Shown here in pieces: positions 22,674-34,677 of a stretch of 64,000 nt of DNA. A program made the position numbers and the translations under genes. The stretch lies in NCBI RefSeq assembly GCF_040712315.1, contig NC_134015.1:57799964-57863963 (forward strand). Direction: 5' to 3'. Position 1 is the first letter of the stretch, and each line of letters opens with the position of its first letter. The notes under the pieces were generated by a model. It was not told the origin of the DNA. It saw only the letters and a program-made list of their open reading frames with translations, and did not search any database. Source of the DNA: Castanea sativa. Its lineage: Eukaryota; Streptophyta; Magnoliopsida; Fagales; Fagaceae.

Positions 22674-25600
22674 CTACAGTGAAAAGAAATAGGAAAACTG
22701 AATGATGTGGAAAAATGATAACTCACTCTGTGAGTCCACATGCAACTGTTTTGATGTAAATATCAGCAACTCCACACCATTAAAGGAGCTACTTATCATT
22801 GAATTTTGGACCTCCATTTGCTCAAACAGGGAGGCAGCGTGCTCTTTGGAACTATAAGTGAATAGAAGACATAAAAAACTGCATAACCAAAAGATGCCCT
22901 CAAAAGTTGAAGCAGAGATAGCCACACAAAAATCAGATGCCAAGACAAACCTCTCAATATTTTCATCAGGGGAAAAGTATAGAGCAATGTCACGAAGATC
23001 AGGACAATCATTCTGAAAAAGATCTGACAAAATTTGGAATTGAGGTAGCAACTCAACACTAAGGACTAGAGGCATTTTTCCTGAAAACTCAGTGGCTCTA
23101 CGACTGATGGAAGGTGGAAGTTGAGCCTTGAACCCACCAAGAAAGTTTTTAGGTGTAGAATTAGTAACAAAAAATCCTCCCCTGAAGAAAGAAAAATCTT
23201 GCTTGACTCACAAATCCAATAGAGAAAAAAGAGGAAATGTTTGCCATGTACATCCTAAGGAACAATCTATTAGACAAAATAATGAAAATATGTTACTTAC
23301 AAACATTCTTTTTATGATTGAATGAGTTCCAACATCATGAAAGAATAGATTATATACAAAATAAGAAGAGATTGGTTACTGACTTCCAAGTAGCATGTGA
23401 AGTAGGGAGATAATCGCAGTATAGCTTGAATATAGGTAAAATATTCAGCAACTCGCTTTTTTCAACATCAGAGTTCTTTTGTTCAGCAACAGCTTGGGAC
23501 TTACCGCCTACAAAATACAGAAACAGCAATAAATAAGAGCAATTAGGTTGCCAAATTGTTATATTGCCTACTACAGTCCCAATTATAGACACAATTTCAA
23601 TAACACAAAAGCAACAAGCTACAGGTTCAAGTCCATGAATCAGCCCCGCAAAAGTGGGACTTTGTGCACTAGGTACAACTCTTTTTCTATCTTATTAATG
23701 CTCTTTTACTAGAAGACTGAGGCAGAAAGTGTTATAATTGAGTTTGTTTTAAAGGCTGTTGAATGGATGGGAAATAGGGGATTCACTCACTTTATACAAG
23801 CTTATACAAGCTTGCTTGGGCTTCTTTCATTTATCATGTCTGGCTTTAAAGAACTGCAAGAGTTCACAGTGGTCTGATTCACGAAGAGGAGAAGATTATG
23901 GGTTAATCAAGAACGAGGTTAGAGCTAGAATGGGAGTATGCAATGGGTTCAAAAAAATTGAACAATAGGGTACTGTCTAGTTATTTGGATATATGTTTCT
24001 TAATTATAGAATCACTATCTAGCAGTTTGGTATTGTGTTTTGCTGTTGTTGCTGCTTGTCATTTGATTGTTTCTAATTTTTCATGTAAGTATCTTTCTTT
24101 TGTTTCTGATCAATTTAAACAGCTTTCTTGATTGTTTAATGAAAGTATCTCATTCAAAAAAAGAAAAAAAAAAAAAACTGAGACCTGTTGTAGCCATGTC
24201 AGAGCAATCTATTGTCATGGTTCTCATGGTGATGTCCTACCCACCAACTTCTGGCAATACCGTCCCACTTGACAAACATGATTTACAAATCCAATCTTCT
24301 GGAATATCATGGAGAACAACCGGCATGCAATAACTGAAAATGGAGAGATCAGAATGACAATCTTTGCACCATATTTATCAATTGAAAAGCATATAATTAA
24401 AGAGTTAAGGCATGAAACGAATCAAAAGAATGAACCATAAACATCCAACCTATTCCATCCAAGTGATCTTACAAAACTTTAAGAGTATTACATAGAATGA
24501 TCATTACGGTTCAAGAGCTGAAAAGTGCAAGAACAAGAAATCCATCCAACCAACTTGAACTTATGGTCTAAACACACTGCAGTTGGGTCCTGAAAGAACC
24601 AACATAAAAGCCTATATGGGAAGAAAACACCACCTGAATTAAGTCTCCTTTCTTCCTACAACAAGAGTAGCTGTGTATACTTAAAAAATGGTGGAAGTAA
24701 AAACTATGCATTTCATTTTTCATGTACTGATAGTAATTAAAAGTCATTGATGGGGCACTAAATTAGGAAAATAAAGGGAAATTAATTGCATGGATGAACA
24801 TGCACACGAGTGCACACAAAGGTGTTGGAGGCGAATAAGAAGTGAAAAACATTAAAAATACTATCATTTTTGTTAACAAAAAATAAATGTTCCCGACTGA
24901 CATGACAATAAGCATGATTAGTGTCGCATCAATAACTTTTGTTTTGTGTTTAAAAGTTGACACATAGTTTATATAGTTTATGAAGTAATAATTGTTATAT
25001 CCTAACGTCACTCATAAAATATTATCATACCCATGTTCATGACTACAGCAACTGGAGCAAGTAGCTAATGCATTGTCAAAACCAGCATCACCGCATATGT
25101 CACAAATTTCATCCTGCAAGGTGGAAGAGTAGAACATGAAATTCCAAATACAAGTACCAAAACATTAATGGAATTTAATTAAGTTCAATCAAAATATTCT
25201 GATCAACTTTTGGAATTTATTAATTGAAAATAATTTAGTTCCCTTTTGACCAAAACAGGTCCTGGTTGGGAATTATTGAGATGTCTAAGTGCTTTTCTGA
25301 CTTTTGGCACATCCAGAAACCACTTTCGAAAGAAACCAAGGTGACAAAAATTGAAGGAGGGAAAATGGGGACAGGTGGCACAAACCTATGTGGGGCATTT
25401 AAAATTTGGGCCCAAAAGCAGCTAAGGAAAATCTGGGCCACTATAGACTGCCCCTGCAGTGTAAAAGGACAGGCACCAACAGCCGCAATAATTATTAAAA
25501 AAAAATTATAATTTACCTGCAAAGGTAATATATTTATATTGTCAAATCAATTATTACAAAATTACTCTACAGAATTTTCATTTATAAACACATTTTACTT

Positions 25601-26184
25601 GTAGTATTTTCTCCCCTACATAAACGCATTTATAAAACACATGCACTATCAGGGATTTGATGTATTACGCATCTATTCTTCTCTTTAACATAAAGGTATA
25701 TTTCATTGTGTATAGACCTGATAAGTGGATTGTGGGACTCATCTTTCCAAAAAACAAAAACAACAACAAAATCTTTCCAAATTAGCAAACCCCATTAGCC
25801 CCTAAAGTTATGTAGTAAAAAAAAAAAAATCTCAACATTCTTGAAAAATAAAAAGAAGAAGCCATACCAGCAAACCCCATTGCCCCTAAAGTTATTATAT
25901 TACAGAACATTATAAAAAACAAAACCAACCAAGTACATCAAAATTTCATGGGCACCCATCAAAAAATTCATGATCAAGCAGTTACATTACTTACTGTATA
26001 TATAGCGTAATAATAAATGAACACAGAGTGATTCAACAAAAATATAGAAAAAATCTTTTTTATATAAATATAAAGAAGGTACCAAAGTTTAACTGGCACG
26101 GACAAAAAAAAAAGCATGAGAGAGAGAGAGAGAGAGAGTATAAACAATGTAGATTAGCGATTTTACCAAGTGGGGTTCTTTCAT
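22674..26184 (-). CDS. AIPP2-like PHD-finger protein, six coding exons, short C terminus
   Basis: Coding exons on the minus strand are 26184-26167, 25113-25031, 24333-24245, 23507-23384, 23181-22951 and 22851-22674. All introns have GT and AG ends, and the exon lengths sum to 723 bases, an open frame of 240 residues. The first exon codes only six residues (MKEPHL). A complete PHD zinc finger follows: C10, C13, C25, C28, H33, C36, C50, C53, with CDICGDAGF and DWICKSC. Next come TWKGGFFV, LGGFKAQLPPSISRRATEFS, QNDCPDLRDIALYFSP and FNGVELLIFTSKQLHVDSQ, which match the conserved region after the PHD finger in AIPP2/PAIPP2-type proteins. AIPP2 reads histone marks and takes part in transcript elongation control with other chromatin proteins. 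The family's later FFLWGVFR block was not found: after DSQ the frame reads 17 unrelated residues, perhaps a retained intron, so the gene may be truncated. The start exon is preceded by a GA-rich leader (26278-26308). Confidence 0.75.
23690..24180 (+). repeat. Possible LINE 3' tail in an intron of the PHD gene
   Basis: The stretch ends with tgaaagtatctcattcaaaa and an A-rich tail at 24157-24177, the style of plant LINE 3' ends. It runs opposite to the host gene within the intron between exons 3 and 4. No reverse-transcriptase motif was read, so the call rests on the tail alone. Confidence 0.3.
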
Positions 26185-26274
26185 TGTTGCTGATATTCTG
26201 TTCTTTTTGTCGTTCTTGGAGAGAGTGAAAGCAGAAAGGTCTCTATGTAATCGTGGCCACGGGTTTTGGGAAGC

Positions 26275-26309
<35 letters not shown>

Positions 26310-26344
26310 AGGAGAAAGAGAGAAATGATGAAAATTAAAAGAAC

Positions 26345-26720
26345 TTAGATAAAATGCAAAATTAATTTCCAAAGTTTCTTTAAATTTTATTTTAGTCCTT
26401 TAATTTTGTTTTTATTCATTTTAATATATTAACTTTTAAATTTATTAAATTTAGGTTTTTTTAATCAACTTTTATTATATGCCATGGTTTCAATTTTATA
26501 AATTTTTCTTCAAATTTTTTAAATTAAAAAAAATTAATTAATAATTGAAAAATATTTTTTAGATTTCGTTTTTCAAAAATTTTTATCAAAAGTTAACAGA
26601 AAAATACCTTAATTGAATAAATCTGAAATTTAGAGGACTGAAACGAACGAAAGTAAAGTTAGAAGACTGAAACGAAATATGAAAATAATTAGAGAGTCAG
26701 TTTTGCATTTTAGCCAAAGA
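26345..26720. mobile_element. Candidate inverted-repeat element upstream of the PHD gene
   Basis: The left end reads ataaaatgcaaaattaattt and the right end, on the reverse strand, ggctaaaatgcaaaactgac. They share taaaatgcaaaa, and the interior has further mirrored tracts (ttagtcctttaattttg against gaggactgaaacgaac). The size of about 370 bases fits a MITE. The target duplication could not be defined. Confidence 0.45.
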
Positions 26721-27704
26721 ACTTTATGAACAATGGGGTTTTTTTTTTCTTTCTTATAAATTACATATTTTACTATATTGTTGACTTAAAAATAAATTAA
26801 GTATTTATTAATTTATTTATTTAATTGTTGAACTGTGTCAAATTATATTCAATGCCATGTTATTTATATAGTATTAAACTTATAATATTTTTATATCTTT
26901 TTGACTTTTTGTTTATTAATTATTAATTTACTAAGTGGTTGACCTCGTCAAATTATATTCAATGCCACATTATTTATATAGTTAAATTTAAAATATTTTT
27001 GTATGTTTTTGACCTTATGTCTGACCGGTCTAGGCCTTTTACCTTATAGATTTGGATTTGGATTTATGTCAGTGCACGGAATGATTAGAATTATATTACA
27101 GGCTAATTACACTTCTCTCTCTTAAGATTTGTGAGAATAACACTCCACCTCAAACCAGAAAAAGAAAAACACTTCCCTTCTTTGAAGTTTGAAGAAATTA
27201 AGACTCTTCCCTTTTGTTTATATTAATAATGAAATGATCTAAATTTTATAAGAATCTCTTTAAAAAACAATTAATCATTGTTAGTAAAAAAATAATCGAT
27301 AAATTTAGAATAAAATGCCAAATTTATCAAGTACCGAAAAACACTTGCAATGGAAAATCTCTTCATAATCCCGAAAAAAATAGCAAAATTTGCAATTAAT
27401 ATTTTAAAATATACTTTAATTAAAAATTAAAAATTATGAATTTTAATTATGAAATAAGATAATTTTGGAAGTCTGAACATGATGTTTTACTAATTCCAAA
27501 TTATCACATCAAATGTTATTGAAAAAATTATGAATTTTGTTTAGGATTTGATTAACAAATGTCAAAGTGTATTAGTTGAGGTTAAGTTTTTTATTCCAAT
27601 CGATCAACTTATATAGTATGATGGATGTGATACCTATCTTCTCAACCTTGTCACAGGCTCACAGCCATTGTGATGTGAGATCAAAAATGTTCTATCATGT
27701 TAAA

Positions 27705-27815
27705 GGTCTTGTAGCTGAATTGACACCTCTCCATGCACAAATTGCTTAGGAGTCCAGGGGGGAAATGATTCGAGCTGCGGGGTTAGTAGAAAGTTGTAAT
27801 TATCTCTAAAAAAAA
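27705..27815 (+). mobile_element. SINE-like fragment
   Basis: Contains ttgtagctgaattgacacct (A-box-like), tgattcgagctgcggggtta (B-box-like), then agttgtaattatctctaaaa and an A-rich end. This is the arrangement of the tRNA-derived SINEs elsewhere in the window, but it is more diverged. Confidence 0.5.
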
Positions 27816-27832
27816 TGTTCTATCATTTCCAA

Positions 27833-27835
<3 letters not shown>

Positions 27836-27888
<53 letters not shown>
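27836..27888. repeat. (TA)n microsatellite
   Basis: An uninterrupted TA run of about 50 bases after the SINE-like fragment. Confidence 0.97.
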
Positions 27889-27893
<5 letters not shown>

Positions 27894-28376
27894 ATACAAT
27901 TGATAATATTTTCTCAATTGAGTTAACTTAGAACATTAGCCTGTTGAAGGAGCTCACTCCCATCTTGGTACTAATTGGTTTATCGGTAATACAATATTCT
28001 GCAGGACAATTGTTCCCCTTATCAAGAAAAGAACTGAAAAACAAAAAAAACTCTGTTGAACTTCTTACATTTTTCCTCATTTACTTACAAGTGCCAACTA
28101 GAATATATGCGGGGATTTAAAATGCTTTAGTATATTCTAAGTTCGGAGCTTATGTTGGATGAAAATGGATTCAAGTTGTAGTCTTCTAGGACTTGAATCC
28201 CTCTTATCACCTATTAGCAGAGGAAAATAAGCAATTTATTATGTTTGTTTTCCACTTGATCCTTAGAAGCCACAGGCAAGAGTTCATTGATCTTTTTCAT
28301 TAATTATTAGCCAAGTTGTCATGTACTAGTAGATCAGATGACATGTATTTATTTGACCAATTAACAATTTGTGCAG

Positions 28377-29268
28377 GTATTAGTATGTCTCAAGCAATAG
28401 GCATGGCAGGATTACCCTGGGTTATAATGTCAGAGGTATGTAACTTATTGAACTCTGAACTCAAAATTTAATAGCCTTCTGCACGTCCAAAGTTGCTCTC
28501 AATGATCACTACATATTGTAAGAGAAAACTGGCTTTAACTATTTGTGACGGCATTAGGCTCTCTCCAACATTCCTTGAAGTGGATTATGAACTTAACTCT
28601 TATTATCATCCAATGCTTCAATAACATGTTAGGTAAGAAAGAATTTGCAAGGATTATAAACTTATAGAACTCACAGTCACAGTTTGATTCCTTCAATCCT
28701 TTTTCTTTTCTGTAGTACTAAACCACACAAGATGTAGCTATAAATTGGGTACTTAAGGCCGTTTAGAAAGATGACACAAAAGGGAGGGGGGGGGGAATCC
28801 GTAATTCCCTTTTCATGATAGTATATAAGTATAGAAGTGTAAGAGTTTCATAGGACAAGCAAGATTATAGATAAGATTGAACTTTGAAGGATGATTTCAT
28901 TTCAGATATATCCTATAGACATCAAGGGTACAGCTGGAAGCCTAGTAACTTCAGCACACTGGTCCTTCGCTTGGATTATTGTATACGTCTTCAAGTTTAT
29001 GATAGCATGAAGTTTAGCAGGTAACTCATAAGTAGCACCCCACCCACCACACATCTTCACTTTTACTTTCCAATTTCGTGGTTTCTCTGTGGTAACTAAT
29101 CATGATTATTTTGGCTCTGATACTTTAGGAACATTTTTCATATTCTTAGTCATTTGTGGTTTAACTGTTGTATTTATTGCAAAGCTGGTACCAGAGACCA
29201 AGGGGCAAGCACCGGAAGAAATTCATGCATCATTTACCAATCCTCAGCACAAAAACTCAAACCCTTAA
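28377..29268 (+). pseudogene. ERD6-like sugar transporter, last three exons, with a nonsense codon
   Basis: The exons are 28377-28435, 28906-29020 and 29129-29268. They read ISMSQAIGMAGLPWVIMSE, then IYPIDIKGTAGSLVTSAHW and VYVFKFMIA, a TGA stop at 29008 where the family has tryptophan, then [20 protein letters not shown] and [11 protein letters not shown] with a natural TAA end at 29266. These are transmembrane segments 10-12 and the PETKG signature of the major facilitator sugar transporter group, ERD6-like (ESL) type, which moves monosaccharides across the tonoplast. Exon borders have GT and AG and the phases fit. The upstream exons are missing here, and together with the stop codon this marks a pseudogene. 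Confidence 0.8.
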
Positions 29269-30355
29269 AACATAAGAAAATTTGATCATCTTAGTTCAAC
29301 TGAAATCTATAAACCCTATAAAACAAACTTCCACTTGTGAATATATACTGTTTAAGTATGTTCAGTTGTGGGGTTATCTCATGCATCACGATCCTCGGTT
29401 CAGTTACTTATTCTACCCAATAAACCACTTAACAATTTTTCATGGCAAAGAAAAATGTTATTGGAAACATTTTGGGAGAAATCAGCTTATTTATTTGGTG
29501 TGGAAGATCATCTTTTCATCATCGAGTATTGTGAAATTTATGCACACCATTATCAAGGTTATTGTAAACATCCTATTATCATCAAGTTTTGTTTATGTTA
29601 TTTTCATGATGCATGCATGATATCAAATTATCAACTTTCGCTAACTGATTCAATAGTTTTATAGCTTATGATTTTTTTTAAAAAGACTGCAATTGATAAT
29701 TCAGGGAACACAATTTTCCAAGCACATTGACAATAGTTAAGTTGCCATTCTGAAGTTATTTGCTTCAGAAAACCACTTAGAAGACAGGCTAACCATCTAA
29801 AATCTAAGAATATCACAAAAAACCACCACAGTGTAGCAAATTGCTAATTTTGTAATATAACTTGGTGGCTTTCTATTGAACTTATAAACTGGAAATAGTG
29901 TAATAATTTTTTCATAAAGTATCATTTATCCCAAAAACTTGATTTCAAAATTGTAATTTTAAAAGGTTGATAACTTCAAGGAATAACACAATCGGTTAGA
30001 AACCACACCTTATGAAACAATTCTAAGTCAAAAGTAATTAAAAAAAGTGAATTTAATCACTTAATCAATAGTTGAATATGTTCATGCTGCAATTTAACCC
30101 AGCAGTGAACATTTTGAGGTTCATGTAATAAGTTGTAATGGGACTTTTTCAAAGTCATTTCATGGCACTTTATCTAAATCTGTAACAAAGAGGATAAGGA
30201 CAAAGACAGAACCACATCCAAGAATAAAATTAAATAAATTTCAACAAAAGTGTCCAATGATGAACCCCACATGGGTCCCCTCTAAACACTTCATCTCCAC
30301 TCTCTCTAACTCAATATCTCTAACTCACTTCATCTCCACTCTCTCTAACTCAATA
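29269..30355. other. Intergenic stretch without a gene
   Basis: AT-rich. The frames at 29282-29664 overlap each other in different phases and have no recognisable domain. A short direct repeat (cttcatctccactctctcta) occurs twice near 30287-30345. Confidence 0.6.
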
Positions 30356-30839
30356 AAGAAGTGAAAGTTACGTAAGATATAACATTCAAGTTTGGAATAA
30401 TCAATTTTTTAAAATGATTGAGTAGAATCAAAGCAAAGATAAAGGAGTTCATTTCTTTAAAGTATGTTTGTCTTTATATATTTTCTTGATTATTAGGAAA
30501 GAATATATGAAGAGATGGTAAGAATTCTTATAGACTATAATTTCTTTTTCTTTTTTCAATCTTCTTTCCTTTTCTCTTTTACGTCAATCTAATGTTTGTG
30601 TTTTTCATTTTTTGACCTCAGTGTTTATGTTTTTCAAAAACAAAGAAAATGGAAAGAGGAAACACGCACAAAAAGGAACACAATCTGTTAAACTTTTGAA
30701 GCAAAAGCGTTAAATGTACTAGAACCCAAGTTACACATTTATTACAGCTACTAATCTACTTATCTAAAAGAAATCAATTATACATTAATATAAAAGATAA
30801 CAAAATAAATTCAATTAGTTAAGTTGTATGAATAAAGCT

Positions 30840-30965
30840 AGGGACACAATATATTCACAACAAGTGGTAAATTGTTAATCGGTGGTAAAAAAAAAAATGA
30901 TATCTTTGATGGCTCAGATTAGAACCACTAACAGATTATCATCTATGTTTTAATATAGTTACACA
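30840..30965 (+). mobile_element. MITE remnant (gggacacaatat type)
   Basis: Contains agggacacaatatattcaca, then gtaaattgttaatcggtggt, then gatggctcagattagaacca. The same series occurs at 32464-32580 and, with both ends better preserved, at 46620-46790. It lies inside the duplicated block, so two of the copies derive from one insertion. Confidence 0.55.
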
Positions 30966-31277
30966 TATAATTAATAAGATATAATACAATATATGATGCT
31001 TCTTTTGGGTGTTGAATACATTACATAATTAGGATTGATCTATCATCATCAAATAACTATTTTATCACTGAAAGGTGTGCATCCCAACTAACACATCTTG
31101 ATGTTTTCAAAGAATATATCTAAGGAACAAAAAGATGGAATTTCATGCATGCGTGTATAATCTAGATAGAGATGCTTAAAGAAATATAATAAATGAATGA
31201 GAAATAAAGTGATTGTAGGGACATATTTACCACACAAAAAAAAAAAAAGAGGAAATGTTAGTATGAAGTCTAGATAT

Positions 31278-31287
31278 AATAATAATG

Positions 31288-31320
<33 letters not shown>
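31278..31320. repeat. (AAT)n microsatellite
   Basis: An AAT run found only in copy 1 of the local duplication; copy 2 has no counterpart. Confidence 0.95.
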
Positions 31321-31322
<2 letters not shown>

Positions 31323-31323
<1 letters not shown>

Positions 31324-31486
31324 GGATAAGAGAAAATGAGAAAGATAAGTATAAACATTTGAACAAGTAAGCATCAAATTCCTTGCCCAATTTTTTCTCA
31401 TTTAGGATAAGAGAAAATGAGAAAGATAAGTATAAACATTTGAACAAGTAAGCATCAAATTCATTGTCCAATTTCTTCTCATGTTC
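31323..31486. repeat. Two tandem units of 81 bases
   Basis: The unit starts aggataagagaaaatgagaa and repeats after 81 bases (31323 and 31404). Copy 2 of the surrounding duplication has only part of one unit. Since 81 is divisible by three, the minus-strand frame shows an apparent protein repeat, which I regard as accidental. Confidence 0.9.
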
Positions 31487-31615
31487 TTTCTTTTGTGTTG
31501 GTGAATGTTTTTAGGTGTCAAAGGCATAAGAAGCCTATAAATAGAAGAAGTTATGAATGACCTCCACATGAACATATATTTGATGAAATTGATATTTGAT
31601 GAAATTTAACATTAA

Positions 31616-31796
31616 GTGTCTATTTGGCAAAGATTATTTTTGTCAACTTATTTTACTATTCAACTTATTTTTGCTACTACTCATGAGTCCTATTGCACTT
31701 TTTGATATTATTTATGAGTCTCACTGTACTATTTGAATTAATTATTATCTTAATCTACAGTATTATCAGCAAAATAAGCGAATCTCAAACGGACCT
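31616..31796. mobile_element. Tourist-like (PIF/Harbinger) MITE with TAA target duplication
   Basis: 181 bases with ends gtgtctatttggcaaagatt and, on the reverse strand, ggtccgtttgagattcgctt. It is flanked by TAA at 31613-31615 and 31797-31799, the usual 3-base target for this superfamily. The interior has tactattcaacttatttttg and a repeated atgagtc segment, shared with the fragments at 8560-8678 and about 60060-60180. It is non-coding. Confidence 0.75.
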
Positions 31797-31995
31797 TAAG
31801 TGGTATAATATTGTTTAGAGTTATACTAGGTGTTGATAAACTAGAATATAATGGACTAACTGGTATTTTATGCTTATTAGAGGTACCAGATATTAATGGC
31901 TATGTTTGACATGATTGAGTCACACTAAAGATAACATTCAATTTTGGAATCATCAAATTTTTAAAATAATTGAGTAGAATTTATGCAAAGATAAA

Positions 31996-33045
31996 GAAGT
32001 GAAAGTTACACAAGATATAACATTCAAGTTTGGAATAATTAATTTTTCAAAATGATTGAGTAGAATCAAAGCAAAGATAAAGGAGTTCATTTCTTTAAAG
32101 TATTTTTTTCTTTATATATTTTCTTATTTTCTTGATTAATAGGAAAGAATATATGAAGACATGGTAAGAATTCTTATAGACTATAATTTCTTCTTCTTTT
32201 TCCAATCTTCTTTCCTTTTCCCTATTACATCAATCTAAGTTTGTGTTTTTCTTTTTTGACCTCAATGTTTATGTTTTTCAAAAACAAAGAAAAGGGAAAG
32301 AGGAAACACACAAAAGTGTATGAATAAAACGTTAAATGTACTAGAATCCAAGTTACACATTTATCACAGCTACTAATCTACTTATCTAAAAGAAATCAAT
32401 TATACATTAATTAATATAAAAGATAACAAAATAAATTCAATTAGTTAAGTTGTATGAATAAAGCTAGGGACACAATATATTCACAATAGGTGGTAAATTG
32501 TTAATTATTGGTAAAAAAAATGATATCTTTGATGGCCCAGATTAATACCACTAACAAATTATCATCTATGTTTTAATATAGTTACACATATAATTAATAA
32601 AATATAATGCAATATATGATGCTTCTTTGAGGTGTTGAATACATTACATAATTAGGATTGATCTATCATCATCAAGTTACTATTTTATCTCCTAAAGGTG
32701 TACATCCCAACTAGCACATCTTGACGTTTTCAAAGAATATATCTAAGGAACAAAAAGATGGAGTTTCATGCGTGCGTGTATAAACCTAGATAGAAATGCA
32801 TAAAGAAATATAATAAATGAATGAGAGATAAATTGATTGTTTGGACATGTTTACAAAAAAAAAAAAAAAAAGATGAGTATAAACATTTGAACAAGTAAGC
32901 ATCAAATTCCTTGCCCAATTTCTTCTCATGTTCTTTCTTTTGTGTTGGTGAATGTTTTTATGTGCCAAAGGCATAAGAAGCCTATATATAGAAGAAGTTA
33001 TGAATGACCTCCACATGAACATATATTTGATGAAATTGATATTGA
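31996..33045 (+). repeat. Direct duplication, copy 2, with promoter-like end
   Basis: Second copy of 30356-31605. It carries the related TATA box gcctatatatagaagaag (32979-32996) and shares the bases after it up to gatgaaattgatatt, then continues into single-copy sequence. If the block is a promoter, transcription would run into 33045-33120, where no start of a protein is recognised. Confidence 0.9.
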
Positions 33046-34677
33046 GACTAACTTGGAAGCTTTCCTAGGTGCATTTTGAAGTCAACATTGGATTATTCTT
33101 ACTGTAAGTAATGATGGTTGTTTTTGCAAATTTATTTATATGCATGTGTGTTTTTCTATTTACTTTATATAAATAATATGTTGATTTGATTGCTTAAATT
33201 TTGTTGTATATATGTTAAATAAAGTAAAACTTTTGGCTTATTTAGTACTTGAATTAACATTATATTTTTTGTGAGATATATATTATTGCTAAATGGTTTT
33301 GGTTCATGCTACATTTGACTTTGCTTTCATAAAAATTACATCAATTAGTTACTTTTTTCAAATTAATATTTTCCTGAATTCACATTCTTATTAGATATCT
33401 ATTATAGGTTAATCACGTGCAAGATTTTGCAATAATCAGTTGCGATCCACTGTTAAATCTATATGGTTATTTGTTTAATTATATTTAATAATTCAAAAAA
33501 CTATAAGATCTCATTATAAATTAATGAGTTTCTAATGTCTAATTGATTCGATATTCCGAAAGAATGATAGATCATAATAATATTTGGTAAACTTGATAGT
33601 TCAAAAAGAAATTTATTCCAACTATGAGTTAAGCAGAAAATTTTTGAATATTCCAAAAATAACAATCTCTCCTCTCATATAAATGTAGATCCTCACCAAA
33701 AATTTAATTAGTGTGACCTACTATTATGTGGAAGGAAGGAACATTAATCTTAGTGTAAAGAATTTGACATGAGGACCCTAATAAAATCTCATTCCCTTTA
33801 TAATGTAAAGAATAACTAGTACATAGTGCCTATTAAATATTCATTTTATTTTTTTTATTAATAATCTTAGTTAAAAATTCATAATTTTTTTAATACTCAT
33901 TTTAAAGAACTTTTGTCTATCTCAATATTTAAAACTTTTCAACATTGTCTTCCACATTTTACATTGAAAAAAATATATATATATTTACTTTAGGAACTAA
34001 ATCACTAGATCTGTTTAATATTTATTAAGAGATGACAAAATTTAAGGAAACTAAATTACAAGTTATGTATATTAACTGACAAAATATGCCACCAGCTGGT
34101 ACAGCCCAATTTGCCAAACGCCCCAGGTCCCCAATGCTTATTATTTTTAAATTACTTCTTCCAAGTCCAACAACTTTACTTACAAGACCCAAATCAAACA
34201 CTTGATGTGTGTGTGAGTGCAACACTCACTTGACTCATGCCTCCAAAACTTCCAAAAAAAAGATGTTTGACAGAAGCTAACAACAACTTTACTTTTACAA
34301 GATCCAAATCAAACACCTGAGAGCATCCACCTCCGAATGAACCCAAATGTCTCCTATCTTTCTTAAAATCCCAGAATCCTCACCTCTAATCTCACAAGCT
34401 GACATTAAAAATTGGATTTCCAAATCAAATTTGAGCAAGCCCAGCCAGCGAGAGCATTAGCGTCTAAAGCTTAGTGGAGAAGTGCCAGATTGTCTATTTG
34501 GTATTGGTCTTTACTCTTTATACAAAACTTTACTAATTGTTCCATGTGACTTGATGATAATTGGTCAAAAAAAAAATGCTACCAGCCTTCAATCAAACAT
34601 CTCATGTGCATCTCTCTCTTTCTCAGTTTGTTTTGCAGTCTGATTATTTTCTAACCAAATTTGATGTTGTCCAGACG
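33046..34677. other. Stretch between the duplicated block and the DC1 gene
   Basis: AT-rich to about 34000, then more mixed. A segment aactttacttacaagaccca near 34170 has a close second copy near 34288. The last 200 bases are presumably the promoter and leader of the DC1 gene, with a CT-rich leader (tctctctctttctcag) at 34610-34625. No other gene is seen. Confidence 0.55.

Larger units (their letters stand above)
26721..28376. other. AT-rich intergenic stretch with two tandem copies of a 113-base unit
   Basis: The tract caaattatattcaatgccat occurs near 26838 and again near 26950 with the surrounding bases also alike, giving two units of about 113 bases. A SINE-like fragment follows at about 27705-27815 and a long TA run at 27836-27888. 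No gene is seen. Confidence 0.6.
30356..31605 (+). repeat. Direct duplication, copy 1, with promoter-like end
   Basis: Matches 31996-33045 in the same orientation, beginning aagaagtgaaagttac and ending cctccacatgaacatatatt. Near its end is a TATA box (gcctataaatagaagaag, 31533-31550). Copy 1 additionally holds an AAT microsatellite (31278-31320) and two tandem units of 81 bases. No gene body follows, because copy 1 is interrupted by a MITE and the second copy. Confidence 0.9.

Noticed and set aside
31278..31320. CRISPR-like or regulatory array
   Set aside because: A simple AAT repeat without spacers. The host is a plant nuclear genome, where CRISPR arrays are not expected.
31088..31471. Minus-strand 127-codon frame with an internal protein repeat
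   Set aside because: The repeat comes from the 81-base tandem DNA unit and a Leu run from the AAT microsatellite. Copy 2 of the block does not keep the frame.
34561..34677. Earlier start for the DC1 protein
   Set aside because: The extra 39 residues do not resemble the family, which begins at the first HxHPL zinc motif. A leader with a CT tract is more likely.
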